Origin: Pirellulales bacterium
Lineage (GTDB): Bacteria; Planctomycetota; Planctomycetia; Pirellulales; Thermoguttaceae
DNA length: 64,000 nucleotides
NCBI GenBank assembly: GCA_016931995.1
Contig: JAFGDS010000011.1
Coordinates: 1 to 64,000 of the forward strand
Direction of reading: 5' to 3'
The translations under genes and the position numbers were made by a program. Below, one piece after another: positions 50,707-59,038 of the stretch. How positions within the stretch are numbered: position 1 is the stretch's first letter; every line of letters begins with the position of its first letter. The notes beneath the pieces are model-generated. The model had not been told where the DNA came from, ran no database searches, and was given only the letters and a program-made list of their open reading frames with translations.

Positions 50707-51879
50707 ATGGAATTCCGACGAAGCGGCCAACGCGACCCACGGCGGCGGCGCGTGTTGACCGACCTCCTGCAGTTGGGCACGGGCCGGCGCCGCGCCCGGC
50801 GGTCGACCAGAAAACCCATCCCGCGGAAGTCGGAGAACTACGGGGACGCGGACTTTCTGGACGAGCAGCTCCGACTGACGGACCTCATTCCCCGCCGGAT
50901 GAGCGTCATTATCCCGCTGTTCGTGTTGGGGCTTCTGGTCGTCGCGGGACTCGAGGCGGCCTACGCCTGGATGTTGGGCCGAGCCGCGCCCGTCGCCGCG
51001 TTGGATCTGGCCAGCCGCGGCAGTTTGGCCGGCTGGTTTTCGTCGGTTACGTTTCTGACTAGCGCCGTGGCCGCCGTGTTGATCTACACGGTTCGCCGGT
51101 ACCGGCGCGACGACTACCAGGGACACTATCGCGTTTGGCTTTGGGCGGCGTTGTGCGGCGTCCTGCTGAGCGTGGACGCCTCGGCGGGCCTGCACGACGG
51201 CTTTGCGCGAATGATGACCTGTCTGACGGGCACGCCGCTGGTGGGCGACGGATCGATGTGGTGGATGGTCGCCTATTTTTTCCTATTGGGCGGCGTGGGC
51301 ACGCGGCTGGCGGTCGATATGCGGGCGTGCCGTCTGGCCCTGGGGGCCTTTTTGCTTGTGGGCGTCGCGTATGCCGTGGCCTTGGCCGTCGAGGTCGGCT
51401 GGATTTCGCTTCCGGGCGAAGCCCAGGGCGTCATGTTGGCCGAAGGGGCAAGGCTTGTCGGCAACGCGTTCCTTCTCCTGGCCCTCGCGCTTGACGCCCG
51501 CCACGTGATCCTCGACGCCGAGGGTCTTCTGCCCGCCCGAAAGGCGTCCGCCAAGAAAACGAAGAAGAAGGACGAGCTGGCCGTTGCGGAGGACGACGAG
51601 TACGAAGAAGAGTACGAGGAGGAGCCCGACGAGGAGGAAGAAGAGGAAGAGGAGGAAGCCTACGAATACGAGGCCGACGAGGTGGCCGCGGAGCAGGCGA
51701 TTTTGTTTGGGCAGAACATCCGGGGAGGCGGGGCCAGCCAGCAACGGCCGGACGCCTTTACCGCGGGAATGAAGGCCGCCGAGAGCAGCGTCGGTCGGCG
51801 TTTGACGGCGCAGGAGAAGAAGGCCCTGCGCCGCCGTCTTGAGAAACAACGCAAAATGCGCGAGCGCCGCTCCGCTTGA
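50707..51879 (+). CDS. Membrane protein with long acidic C-terminal tail
   Basis: A 390-residue protein. The N-terminal 60 residues are very basic (RRRRVLTDLL, GRRRARRSTRK). About six helices follow between residues 70 and 270 (VIIPLFVLGLLVVAGLEAAYAW, WFSSVTFLTSAVAAVLIYTV, VWLWAALCGVLLSVDA). The C-terminal region is a basic stretch (KKTKKKDE), then a run of Glu/Asp/Tyr (about 296-325, EYEEEYEEEPDEEEEEEEEE) and a basic end. I know of no named family. gltX starts 5 nt after its stop, so they may be co-transcribed. The acidic run may bind cations or basic proteins. Confidence 0.8.
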   Translation: MEFRRSGQRDPRRRRVLTDLLQLGTGRRRARRSTRKPIPRKSENYGDADFLDEQLRLTDLIPRRMSVIIPLFVLGLLVVAGLEAAYAWMLGRAAPVAALDLASRGSLAGWFSSVTFLTSAVAAVLIYTVRRYRRDDYQGHYRVWLWAALCGVLLSVDASAGLHDGFARMMTCLTGTPLVGDGSMWWMVAYFFLLGGVGTRLAVDMRACRLALGAFLLVGVAYAVALAVEVGWISLPGEAQGVMLAEGARLVGNAFLLLALALDARHVILDAEGLLPARKASAKKTKKKDELAVAEDDEYEEEYEEEPDEEEEEEEEEAYEYEADEVAAEQAILFGQNIRGGGASQQRPDAFTAGMKAAESSVGRRLTAQEKKALRRRLEKQRKMRERRSA

Positions 51880-51884
51880 CGACC

Positions 51885-53447
51885 ATGACGATTCGCACGC
51901 GATTTGCCCCTTCGCCCACGGGTTATTTGCACATCGGGGGCGTCCGCACGGCTTTGTTCTGTTGGCTTTTCGCCCGAGCCCAAGGCGGCAAGTTCATCCT
52001 CCGGATCGACGACACGGACGCCCAGCGCAACGTGCGGGAGGCGCTGCGGCCGATCCTCGGCGGGCTGCGGTGGCTGGGCATCACCTGGGACGAAGGGCCC
52101 GACGTGGACGGCCCGTTTGGCCCTTATTATCAGTCGCGCCGGACGGAGCTGCACCAGGCCGCGGTCGAGGAACTGCTCGCGCGCGGCTGCGCCTACCGCG
52201 ATTTCGCCACGCCCGAGGAAATCCAGGCCGAGCGCGAGGCGGCCGTCGCGGCGAAGCGGGACTACGTCTACAGCCGGCGTTGGATGGCCGAGTCGCCCGA
52301 GAACGTCGCGCGGTTCGAGGCCGAGGGCCGCCGGTCGGTCGTGCGGCTCAAGATGCCCCGGACCGGCACGCTCGTGATCGACGACCTCATCCGCGGCAAG
52401 GTCGAGTTCGAGTGGGCCCGCGAGCAGGACCACGTGATCCAGCGGGCGGACGGCTCCTGCTTGTACCATCTGGCCAGCGCGGTGGACGATTACGCGATGG
52501 AGATCTCGCACGTCATCCGCGCCGAGGAGCACCTGTCGAACACGCCGCGGCAGGTGTTCATCATCCAGTCGCTGGGCTACCCGCTGCCGCGGCACGCGCA
52601 TTTGCCGTTCGTGGCCGAGCCGGGCAGCAAGACGAAGCTCAGCAAACGGAAGCTGGATAAGTATCTGAAGAACCGGGACTTCGCCGATTTGGTTGACCGA
52701 GGGCGGCGGATCGCCGAGGCGATTGGCCTGGACGCCTCGCCCGAGCAGTTCAACCCCGTGATCGTCGATTTCTACCGCCAGATCGGTTTTTTGCCGCGGG
52801 CGATTGTCAACTATTTGGCGCTCCTGGGTTGGTCGCTGGACGATCGGACCGAGCATTTCGACGTGAACGAGCTGGTCGAGCATTTTTCGCTCGATCGCGT
52901 GAACAAGGCGCCGGCCAGCCTCGACACGAAGAAGCTCGAGGCGTTCCAGGCGCGCCACATGCAGAAGCTGTCCGTGGCCGAGAAGGCGGCCATGGTTATC
53001 CCCTTTTTGCAGGAAGCGGGCCTCATCGCGGCGCCCGCGCCGGCCGATGTGGAGGAGCGCGTCGAGGCCGTGCTCCGCGCGGCGGGCGAGCGGATCCGGA
53101 TTGCCGGCGACGTGCTCGAACTGGCGGAGTTCTTCACGCCCGACGACCAGCTACCCTACGACCCACAGGCGCTGGACAAGCGGCTGCGCCGTCCGGCGGG
53201 CGCGGCCGAGGCGCTGCGCGGCTTCCGGGCGAAGCTGGCCGCGGCGGAGACGTTCGAGGCGGACGCGCTGGAGCGGCTCCTAAACGACTTCCTCGCGGAC
53301 GAGGGTCTGGCGATCGGCGACGTGATCCACGCCCTGCGCGTCGCGGTGACCGGCAAGGCCGTCGGCCTGGGGATGTTCGAGACGTTGGCCATCCTGGGCA
53401 AGCCCAGCGCGCTGGCCCGGATCGACCGGGCCTTGGCCCAGGTCTGA
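51885..53447 (+). CDS. gltX: Glutamyl-tRNA synthetase
   Basis: Charges tRNA(Glu) with glutamate. The protein is 520 residues, class I. The HIGH-type motif is PSPTGYLHIGG with H16-I-G-G; the KMSKS-type motif is KLSKR at 251-255. RFAPSPTG starts at residue 6 and DTDAQRNVREAL near 43, as in bacterial enzymes. The C-terminal anticodon-binding domain is complete. The ATG at 51885 is preferred to a TTG nine nucleotides upstream that overlaps the preceding stop. It follows the acidic-tail membrane protein gene. Confidence 0.97.
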   Translation: MTIRTRFAPSPTGYLHIGGVRTALFCWLFARAQGGKFILRIDDTDAQRNVREALRPILGGLRWLGITWDEGPDVDGPFGPYYQSRRTELHQAAVEELLARGCAYRDFATPEEIQAEREAAVAAKRDYVYSRRWMAESPENVARFEAEGRRSVVRLKMPRTGTLVIDDLIRGKVEFEWAREQDHVIQRADGSCLYHLASAVDDYAMEISHVIRAEEHLSNTPRQVFIIQSLGYPLPRHAHLPFVAEPGSKTKLSKRKLDKYLKNRDFADLVDRGRRIAEAIGLDASPEQFNPVIVDFYRQIGFLPRAIVNYLALLGWSLDDRTEHFDVNELVEHFSLDRVNKAPASLDTKKLEAFQARHMQKLSVAEKAAMVIPFLQEAGLIAAPAPADVEERVEAVLRAAGERIRIAGDVLELAEFFTPDDQLPYDPQALDKRLRRPAGAAEALRGFRAKLAAAETFEADALERLLNDFLADEGLAIGDVIHALRVAVTGKAVGLGMFETLAILGKPSALARIDRALAQV

Positions 53448-53463
53448 ACGCGGCCGAGCCCTC

Positions 53464-53493
53464 TTGACACCCCGTTGGGGGCCCTGATAGACT
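53464..53493 (+). promoter_or_regulatory. Promoter for the small secreted protein gene
   Basis: Perfect TTGACA (53464-53469), an 18-nt spacer and TAGACT (53488-53493), 70 nt before the start codon. Confidence 0.6.
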
Positions 53494-53563
53494 TTGGATT
53501 GGAGGATCGGTTTCCCCTTCGCGCCAGCCCACCCCGCGCCGCCTTCCTCGACGAGGCTTTCTC

Positions 53564-53959
53564 ATGTCCTTGACGATCAGACGAGCGACGGCTTGCGTTC
53601 TGATTGTCCTGCTGGGGATCATTTCGGGCGTTGGCGAGGGGCTGCACTGGATCCCCGGCTGTGGACACGGCGTCCCGGTGGGCGACACGATCGTGCTGCT
53701 GGGCATCGAGGCGCCCGACGCGCCTCGGCCGGCGGACGATCATCCGCGTGTCGAGCGTCCGCGGGGCGAGGACATTCCCATCTTTGGCGAGGATCAGTGC
53801 GCGATCTGTTCGGCCGTCGGACAAACGTACTCTTCGTTTGACGTTGTTCCCTGGTCGCCGGCGGCTCAGCCGGTCGGGGATCTGCCGTCCGTCGCCGTTT
53901 GGTTCCTGCCGACGCCGTCTCTCGGTCGCTTTCAGGCTCGAGCTCCTCCTGTTGTCTAG
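53564..53959 (+). CDS. Small secreted protein with a CxxC motif
   Basis: A 131-residue protein with an N-terminal hydrophobic leader (ACVLIVLLGIISGVGEGLHW). Residues about 78-88 contain DQCAICSAVGQ, a CxxC pair that could bind a metal or form a disulfide. The rest is rich in Pro. I do not recognise the family; small planctomycete proteins of this kind often sit near DUF1559 genes. The promoter lies 70 nt upstream. It begins a four-gene plus-strand run of exported proteins. The next gene starts 194 nt after its stop. Confidence 0.65.
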   Translation: MSLTIRRATACVLIVLLGIISGVGEGLHWIPGCGHGVPVGDTIVLLGIEAPDAPRPADDHPRVERPRGEDIPIFGEDQCAICSAVGQTYSSFDVVPWSPAAQPVGDLPSVAVWFLPTPSLGRFQARAPPVV

Positions 53960-54153
53960 CCTTGCCGTGGCGGCGAAACACTGCGCGATCGCGCTTTGGG
54001 CGTGAGTGCGTTGCGTTACCCGCCCCCTGCCCGTTGGGGTCTCCGCGCCGCCACTGCGCGTTTTGCGCGGGGACCAGCCTCGGGCAATTCCGGCTAGGAC
54101 ATTCTTGGACCGCGTCATGGACCTCACCCACGTTGATCACGGGAACCCAACAC

Positions 54154-54975
54154 ATGAAATCATCGCTATACGCATTGAATATCGTCGTCGCCGCGTTGGC
54201 CTTCGCCTCGAATGGCGCCGCCGTCGAAATGGACGGTTGGAATTGGGCGGATGTCGTGGAGGACTACAGTTCGGCAATTCAGAATTACGGCCACGCGATC
54301 ATGGACGATTCCACCACGTGGTGGTTGACCGGGCCGCCCGACGCGGACGACGCCCACGATTACGTCGGCGGATGGTGCTCCAATGCTCCCAACGAATACA
54401 TCGTCATGCGTTGGATCGCGCCGCTGGCCGACCGGCCGGGCGACGATCTGGCGATCCGCATGTATAGCGGCCCCGGCGCAAGCGCCAACGTCCTGGCGAG
54501 CGTGGACAACGTGACGTACGTGCTCATCGGGACGCTCGGCGGCGGAATCTCCGGGGTATTCCGCGCCGAATCGTTCGACTTCGACGGACTCCTGGGCGAC
54601 GGCATCGGCTACGTCAAGGTCCAGCGGACGGCCAACGGCCCGCAAACCGGAATGTACTTCGACGCCTTTGGCGGTGCCCTTTTGACCGACCTCGTTCCCG
54701 GCGACGCCAACGACGACGGCGAGGTGAACAACCTCGACGCCGCGATGCTGGCAAGCAACTGGCTGCGGACGAGCAGGGCCACCTGGGAGCAGGGCGACTT
54801 TAATAACGACGATATGGTGGACGACCTGGATCTGGCCATTCTCGCGGCCAACTGGGGCCACGGCGCGGCGGCGCCCGCCGTGCCCGAGCCGGCAAGCGCG
54901 GGCCTGCTGCTTGCCGGGGCCGCCTGGGTCGCGTTGGGTGTCCATCGACGCTCGCGCAGAGGGGGGCACGACTGA
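54154..54975 (+). CDS. PEP-CTERM protein with two dockerin repeats
   Basis: A 273-residue exported protein. The signal peptide is [21 protein letters not shown]. The body is a beta-rich domain ([34 protein letters not shown]) of unknown type. Residues about 185-232 carry two dockerin type I calcium loops: [20 protein letters not shown] and [20 protein letters not shown]. The C terminus is a PEP-CTERM sorting signal: [20 protein letters not shown] followed by HRRSRR. That signal is processed by exosortase in known systems. It overlaps the next start by one base (TGATG). Confidence 0.88.
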   Translation: MKSSLYALNIVVAALAFASNGAAVEMDGWNWADVVEDYSSAIQNYGHAIMDDSTTWWLTGPPDADDAHDYVGGWCSNAPNEYIVMRWIAPLADRPGDDLAIRMYSGPGASANVLASVDNVTYVLIGTLGGGISGVFRAESFDFDGLLGDGIGYVKVQRTANGPQTGMYFDAFGGALLTDLVPGDANDDGEVNNLDAAMLASNWLRTSRATWEQGDFNNDDMVDDLDLAILAANWGHGAAAPAVPEPASAGLLLAGAAWVALGVHRRSRRGGHD

Positions 54976-56102
54976 TGCGATTCCAAACACACGACCTCCA
55001 CGGTTCCATAAAGCGTTCTGTCACGGGTGTTTCGCACGTTTATGATCGAGAGGCCGACCCGGTCCGGCGGCCGGCCCGGCCCGGCGCGAGGGCGCCCGCC
55101 GCGTTCACCCTCGTGGAGCTTCTTGTCGTCATCGCGATCATTGGCGTGCTGATCGCCCTGTTGCTGCCGGCCATTCAAGCCGCGAGGGAAGCGGCGCGAC
55201 GCGCGGCCTGCGCGAATCATCTTAGGCAAATGGGCATCGCGCTTTTGGCCCATGCCGACGCGCGGGGGTGTTTGCCGGGGCTCGGGACGACGCCCCAGAC
55301 CAGCTTCTCGATCCACAGCCACCTCCTGCCGTATGTGGAGCAGGAAGCGGTCCACGCCTCAATCGATTTCGAGCAGCCGCTCATGCTCGGAGGCACGGGC
55401 AGCGTGTGCGTCAACGCGGCGCAGGTCGGCGCGACGCGGACCGTCGTCGAGACGTTCTTGTGCCCAAGCGACGACATGAGCGCCGAGTTCTCGCATTACC
55501 TGTATTTTCCCGGCGGCCAGGGCCGGTCGGCCGGCACGAGCTACGTGGCCTGCGGCGGCTCGGGAACGGACGCGAACTACGACCTGCGCTACCCGAGCGA
55601 CGGGTTGTTCTGGAGCCGTTCGGCAGTACAGTTCAACGACATATCCGACGGCACGAGCCACACGATGATGATGGCCGAGTCGCTTTTGGGCCTCGACGCG
55701 GACACGGCCGGCGCCGTGCCGGACGACCCAAGGCATCAGATGGCGGACGTGTGCGGCCAGTATTCGTTGAACGCCAGTGGACCGGGCCTGGCGGGCCTGA
55801 CCAATCCGGATTTGCGGGCCGTGGCGGCCGGGGCGACGTACTGGCGGGGAATTCGCGGCGCGGCGTGGATCTGGGGCCGCGAACCGATCACCACGTTCTC
55901 CGCGTACATGCCTCCGAACACCGACGTGCCCGACGTGGTCGCCAAGGGAACCGGCTTCTTCGCCGCCCGGAGCAATCATCCCGGCGGAGTCAACGCGGTT
56001 CTGGCCGACGGCGGCGTCCGTTTCGTCGAACAGTCGATCGAGCCCGTCGCGTGGCGGGCCCTGAGCACGCGCGACGGCGAGGAAGTCGTCAAAACAGAAT
56101 GA
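54975..56102 (+). CDS. DUF1559 pseudopilin-like protein
   Basis: A 375-residue protein of the planctomycete DUF1559/SBP_bac_10 family. After 43 basic and polar residues a type IV pilin-like cleavage and methylation site follows: [19 protein letters not shown] near 43-61. The C-terminal part carries the family [17 protein letters not shown] (H-x9-DGG) motif near 337-353. Such proteins are exported and anchored by the hydrophobic helix and are found in high numbers in planctomycetes. The ATG overlaps the previous stop; its own stop overlaps an alternative start of the next gene. Confidence 0.93.
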   Translation: MRFQTHDLHGSIKRSVTGVSHVYDREADPVRRPARPGARAPAAFTLVELLVVIAIIGVLIALLLPAIQAAREAARRAACANHLRQMGIALLAHADARGCLPGLGTTPQTSFSIHSHLLPYVEQEAVHASIDFEQPLMLGGTGSVCVNAAQVGATRTVVETFLCPSDDMSAEFSHYLYFPGGQGRSAGTSYVACGGSGTDANYDLRYPSDGLFWSRSAVQFNDISDGTSHTMMMAESLLGLDADTAGAVPDDPRHQMADVCGQYSLNASGPGLAGLTNPDLRAVAAGATYWRGIRGAAWIWGREPITTFSAYMPPNTDVPDVVAKGTGFFAARSNHPGGVNAVLADGGVRFVEQSIEPVAWRALSTRDGEEVVKTE

Positions 56103-56125
56103 GTAACCAGAAGAAAGGAGGATCG

Positions 56126-56785
56126 ATGCGATTCCATTTGCGGGGTTTCACGTCATTGCTGCTGGCCATCGCCTTCGTGGCGGTGGCCTTTTCCGGCGTC
56201 ATGCTCTATGTCTCGCCCCAGGGACGCGTCGCCCATTGGACGGGCTGGACCATGCTCGGCCTGGAGAAGGAAGAGTGGAGCGCGCAGCACGTCAATTTCG
56301 GCCTCTTGTTCCTCGTCGCGGCGGGGTTGCACTGGTTTCTCAATTGGAACCTCTTCTGGAGCTATCTCAAGGCGAAAAACGCGCGCCGGCTCAATCTCGT
56401 CGCCGAAACGTCCGCGGCGGTCGTCATCGCGGCGTTGTTTCTCCTGGGCGCGATGTTCCTCATTCCGCCTTTTGGAACGGTGGTCTTGGGCAACAGCCAA
56501 ATGCAGGCGTATTGGGAGAATCGATCGCCCCGGCCGCCGGCGCCGCACGCCGAGGAGTTCAAGCTCCCGCGGTTCGCGTCCATGATCGGCCTTTCGATCG
56601 ACGAGCTGAAGGACGCCCTGCAAAAAGAAGGCTACGTCGTCCCCAGCGACTTCGTCACCGTGGGGGAGCTGGCCAGGCAACACGGCGACGTTCCGAGCGA
56701 CATTCTCGCGGCCGTGCAAAAACACTTTCCCACGGCCGGCAGCAAACCGTACGGATGTCAAGGCAAAGGGCAAGGACGGGAGTGA
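56126..56785 (+). CDS. DUF4405 membrane protein
   Basis: A 219-residue protein. The first two-thirds has helices typical of the cytochrome b-like DUF4405 fold: FTSLLLAIAFVAVAFSGVMLY, then HVNFGLLFLVAAGLHWFLN with conserved His, and VIAALFLLGAMFLIPPFG. The soluble C terminus has an SMIGLSIDELKDAL region. Histidines near 20-85 may bind heme, which is an inference from the fold. AAAGGAGG with 5-nt spacing supports the ATG at 56126; an ATG at 56099 overlapping the previous stop would add nine residues. It follows the DUF1559 gene closely. Confidence 0.85.
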   Translation: MRFHLRGFTSLLLAIAFVAVAFSGVMLYVSPQGRVAHWTGWTMLGLEKEEWSAQHVNFGLLFLVAAGLHWFLNWNLFWSYLKAKNARRLNLVAETSAAVVIAALFLLGAMFLIPPFGTVVLGNSQMQAYWENRSPRPPAPHAEEFKLPRFASMIGLSIDELKDALQKEGYVVPSDFVTVGELARQHGDVPSDILAAVQKHFPTAGSKPYGCQGKGQGRE

Positions 56786-56817
56786 CGACGACGGACGCAT
56801 CCGTTGACGGAGATGTC

Positions 56818-56898
56818 GGGTGCCATGGCCACGCTCGCGTGGCCATGCACGGCGTTTCCCGGTAAAACATGCCCACGGCGAGCGTGGGCATGGCACCC
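56818..56898. repeat. GGGTGCCATGGCCACG inverted repeat
   Basis: Arms 56818-56847 and 56868-56898 are inverted GGGTGCCATG...CATGGCACCC copies, each with an internal CCCACG/CGTGGG or GGCCACG/CGTGGCC hairpin. Same family as 2128-2215 and 28734-28818. It separates convergent genes. Confidence 0.85.
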
Positions 56899-56946
56899 AA
56901 GCTCCGCGCCGCGAACGGCCCTTCGATCGGCGGGCGGCAATGCCTG

Positions 56947-58050
56947 CTACAACCCCGCCAGGTCAAACTCCCGCGCGGCGCGGTAGCAGGCGAGGATGTT
57001 TTCCACCGGCGTGTCGGGCTGGACGCAGTTCGAGGGCATCACCACGAGACCGCCACGCGCGCCGCAGTGGCGGATGAGCGTCTCCACTTCCGCGCGGACA
57101 TCCTCCGGCGTGCCAAAGGGCAGCGTCTTCTGGATGCTCACGCCGCCGTGCATCGTGATCCGCTCGCCCCAGCGGCGCTTCACCTCGATCGGGTCCATGC
57201 ACTCCGGCTGGATCGGGTTGATCACGGTGAAACCCACGTCGATAAGATCGCCCACCAGATCGGTCAGGCAGCCGTCGCTGTGGAAGAAGAACACCGTGCG
57301 GGGATTTTCCAGCCGCACGGTCTCGATCAGCCGGGCCCAGCGGGGTTTGTCGAACCGCCGCCACGGCGCCGGGCCCATCATGATGCGGTCCTGCATCGAC
57401 ACGTCGCCGACCACCTTGATCATGTCCACGCCGGAGCGGGCCATCCGCAGGCACAGCTCCGTCACCAGGGCGAAGAGCGGATCGAAGCCCGCCTCGATCA
57501 CTTCCTCGTTGGCCAGGTAGTCCATCAGCACGTTTTCAAATCCGCGGAGGTGCCAGAATCGCTTGAAGGGGTTGTCCACCTCGCCGCAGACGAACCGGCC
57601 CTGGGCCTTGTGTTCGGCAACGCGCCGGGCGTAATCCTCGGGATCGCGGACGTCCTCCGGCGTGGGAAAGCGATACGCGGCCACGTCGGCGGCGGTCTCC
57701 GCTTCGACCAGCGGCCCGGCGAGCCAGCGGGAGTACCGCCCGTCGTCGCCCAGGCGATAGCGCGTGCCCCAGGCGTCTTCGTACGTGTCGCGGTCGATCC
57801 AGATGGCCCGTCGCCCATCGGGCAAGCCCGGCCGCGTGGCCGCGCGGGCTTCAAAGTCCGGAAAACACACGTCCGGCGCCAGATCCGCCCAGCCGTCCAT
57901 GCCCAGCTCCCGCTCGACCACGCCCCAATCGGTCGTGCGGAAATGGCGTTTGAGCATCTCGACCACTTCGGGATGAAACCATCCGTCCGTGGGCGTGCGG
58001 TCCGGCCGCTCGTGGGCCAACGCGGCGAGGATTCGCTGGCGGGGGGTCAC
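56947..58050 (-). CDS. Uroporphyrinogen decarboxylase-family protein (MtaA/CmuA type)
   Basis: A 367-residue TIM-barrel protein. The start MTPRQRILAALAHERPDRTP is the family N terminus, made from a GTG that overlaps the upstream stop as GTGA. FFFHSDGCLTDLVGDLIDVG near 240-260 and VINPIQPECMDP near 262-273 match the metal/methyl-transfer region of MtaA-like members rather than heme-synthesis HemE. It is probably a corrinoid-dependent methyltransferase relative; substrate unknown. It is coupled to a small membrane protein gene upstream. Confidence 0.9.
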   Translation of the reverse strand: MTPRQRILAALAHERPDRTPTDGWFHPEVVEMLKRHFRTTDWGVVERELGMDGWADLAPDVCFPDFEARAATRPGLPDGRRAIWIDRDTYEDAWGTRYRLGDDGRYSRWLAGPLVEAETAADVAAYRFPTPEDVRDPEDYARRVAEHKAQGRFVCGEVDNPFKRFWHLRGFENVLMDYLANEEVIEAGFDPLFALVTELCLRMARSGVDMIKVVGDVSMQDRIMMGPAPWRRFDKPRWARLIETVRLENPRTVFFFHSDGCLTDLVGDLIDVGFTVINPIQPECMDPIEVKRRWGERITMHGGVSIQKTLPFGTPEDVRAEVETLIRHCGARGGLVVMPSNCVQPDTPVENILACYRAAREFDLAGL

Positions 58051-58298
58051 ATCAACACCTCAAGCCCCAGGCGAATTGCCAACAGATCAAACAAGATGAC
58101 CAGTGCGTTGAGAACCACCCCCACCAAACCCCAAAGGGGGTTCCGATTCGAAAAGACAATGGAGGCAATACCGAGCACAAGGCCCGCAAATGCGGGAACC
58201 ATGCCCCCGAGAAATCCCCATTCAAACAACGCCTGGAGTGAGTAGCCAACTTCAGACCGCCCCAGCGAGTTCTCCGCACCCAAAAAAAGAATGAACAT
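58047..58298 (-). CDS. Small membrane protein coupled to the UROD-family gene
   Basis: An 83-residue protein with about three helices (MFILFLGAEN, GMVPAFAGLVLGIASIVF, GLVGVVLNALVILFDLLA). Its stop overlaps the GTG of the downstream UROD-family gene. GGGAA precedes the ATG at 58298; the frame extends further upstream, but that part reads through structured, non-protein-like DNA. Base composition is lower in GC than its neighbours (32 of 60 G/C in 58081-58140). Function unknown; membrane anchoring or transport for the partner enzyme is a guess. Confidence 0.6.
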   Translation of the reverse strand: MFILFLGAENSLGRSEVGYSLQALFEWGFLGGMVPAFAGLVLGIASIVFSNRNPLWGLVGVVLNALVILFDLLAIRLGLEVLM

Positions 58299-59038
58299 GA
58301 CGAATTCCCAACCGATGGCAAACAGGCCAATCTCGCAGGATGTCGTGCCCCAGCAAAATCGGCACGCCTCGGTCCGCCGGCCGTCGCGGCCATGGCTCGA
58401 ACGCCGAACGCACGTGGGATGCAGGGGGAGGCGACGTCCCGCGCTCCGTGCGGGACACATGCACGGGGCGACGGCGCATCTCCCACCGCCGGGTGTGTGT
58501 GAGCGGAAACGCAACGCCGCGTGTCGACCGCGCCTCGCAAGGGCGCTTCACACACCGTGCCGACACGAGGCGAACCCATGGGTCCAGCGCGGCCTTGCGC
58601 GACGAGCACGGCCCGGGACAGGCCCGCCACGCAAGGCGACGCCCGCCATGGGCCGCATCCGCTGCGTCCATCGACGGTCATCTCACGGATGCGTTCTACC
58701 GCGCCGCAGCCCCGTGTTCAAGGCAATTTTTTGGCCACTCTCGTCCAGTGGGACGGGCAGCGGGGGCAGGGTTGTCGGTCTTGGCATGAGACTTGCACGG
58801 CGCTGCTGGGTATGATAGCTTGACCATCGAAGATACCCGTGGTCAGCTAATGGGAAGGAAAGGGGCGAGCGGGGGGGGAACGCAGGACAGGCTCGCTTGT
58901 TTACAAGAGTGGTGACGGGGACACGCTCAAACTCAACTAAGCGCGCCTGTCCCCCTTCTCCTGCCCCCACGGGCGTCGTTACCCTGTCTTCCTCGTCTTG
59001 ACGAAAGATGTCGTCCTTTCAGCCAAAGGAGACGATTC
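58299..59038. other. 740-nt non-coding region rich in inverted repeats
   Basis: No convincing gene. Between 58430 and 58640 there are several stems: GTCCCGC/GCGGGAC (58436-58442, 58450-58456), GGTGTGTGTGAGCG against CGCTTCACACACC (58492-58505, 58544-58556, imperfect), GCCTTGCG/CGCAAGGC (58592-58599, 58630-58637) and the palindrome ACCCATGGGT (58574-58583). A structured RNA is possible. The right part (58915-58956) is a GGGGAC...GTCCCC-type repeat. I could not match it to RNase P, tmRNA or SRP RNA by eye. Confidence 0.5.
58915..58956. repeat. GGGGACACGCTC...GCGCGCCTGTCCCC repeat
   Basis: GGGGACACGCTC at the left and GCGCCTGTCCCC at the right, with CAAACTCAACTAA between. It belongs to the same general REP-like class as 47721-47804, with a different centre. 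Confidence 0.65.

Noticed and set aside
48828-51062. 744-codon plus-strand frame
   Set aside because: It runs antisense to the glycosyltransferase and then out of frame through the start of the next gene; sequence is Arg/Gln-rich without structure.
58430-58640. RNase P RNA, tmRNA or SRP RNA
   Set aside because: I looked for GAGGAAAGTC, GGGGGC...GGATTCGAC and the SRP core motifs by eye and did not find them on either strand.
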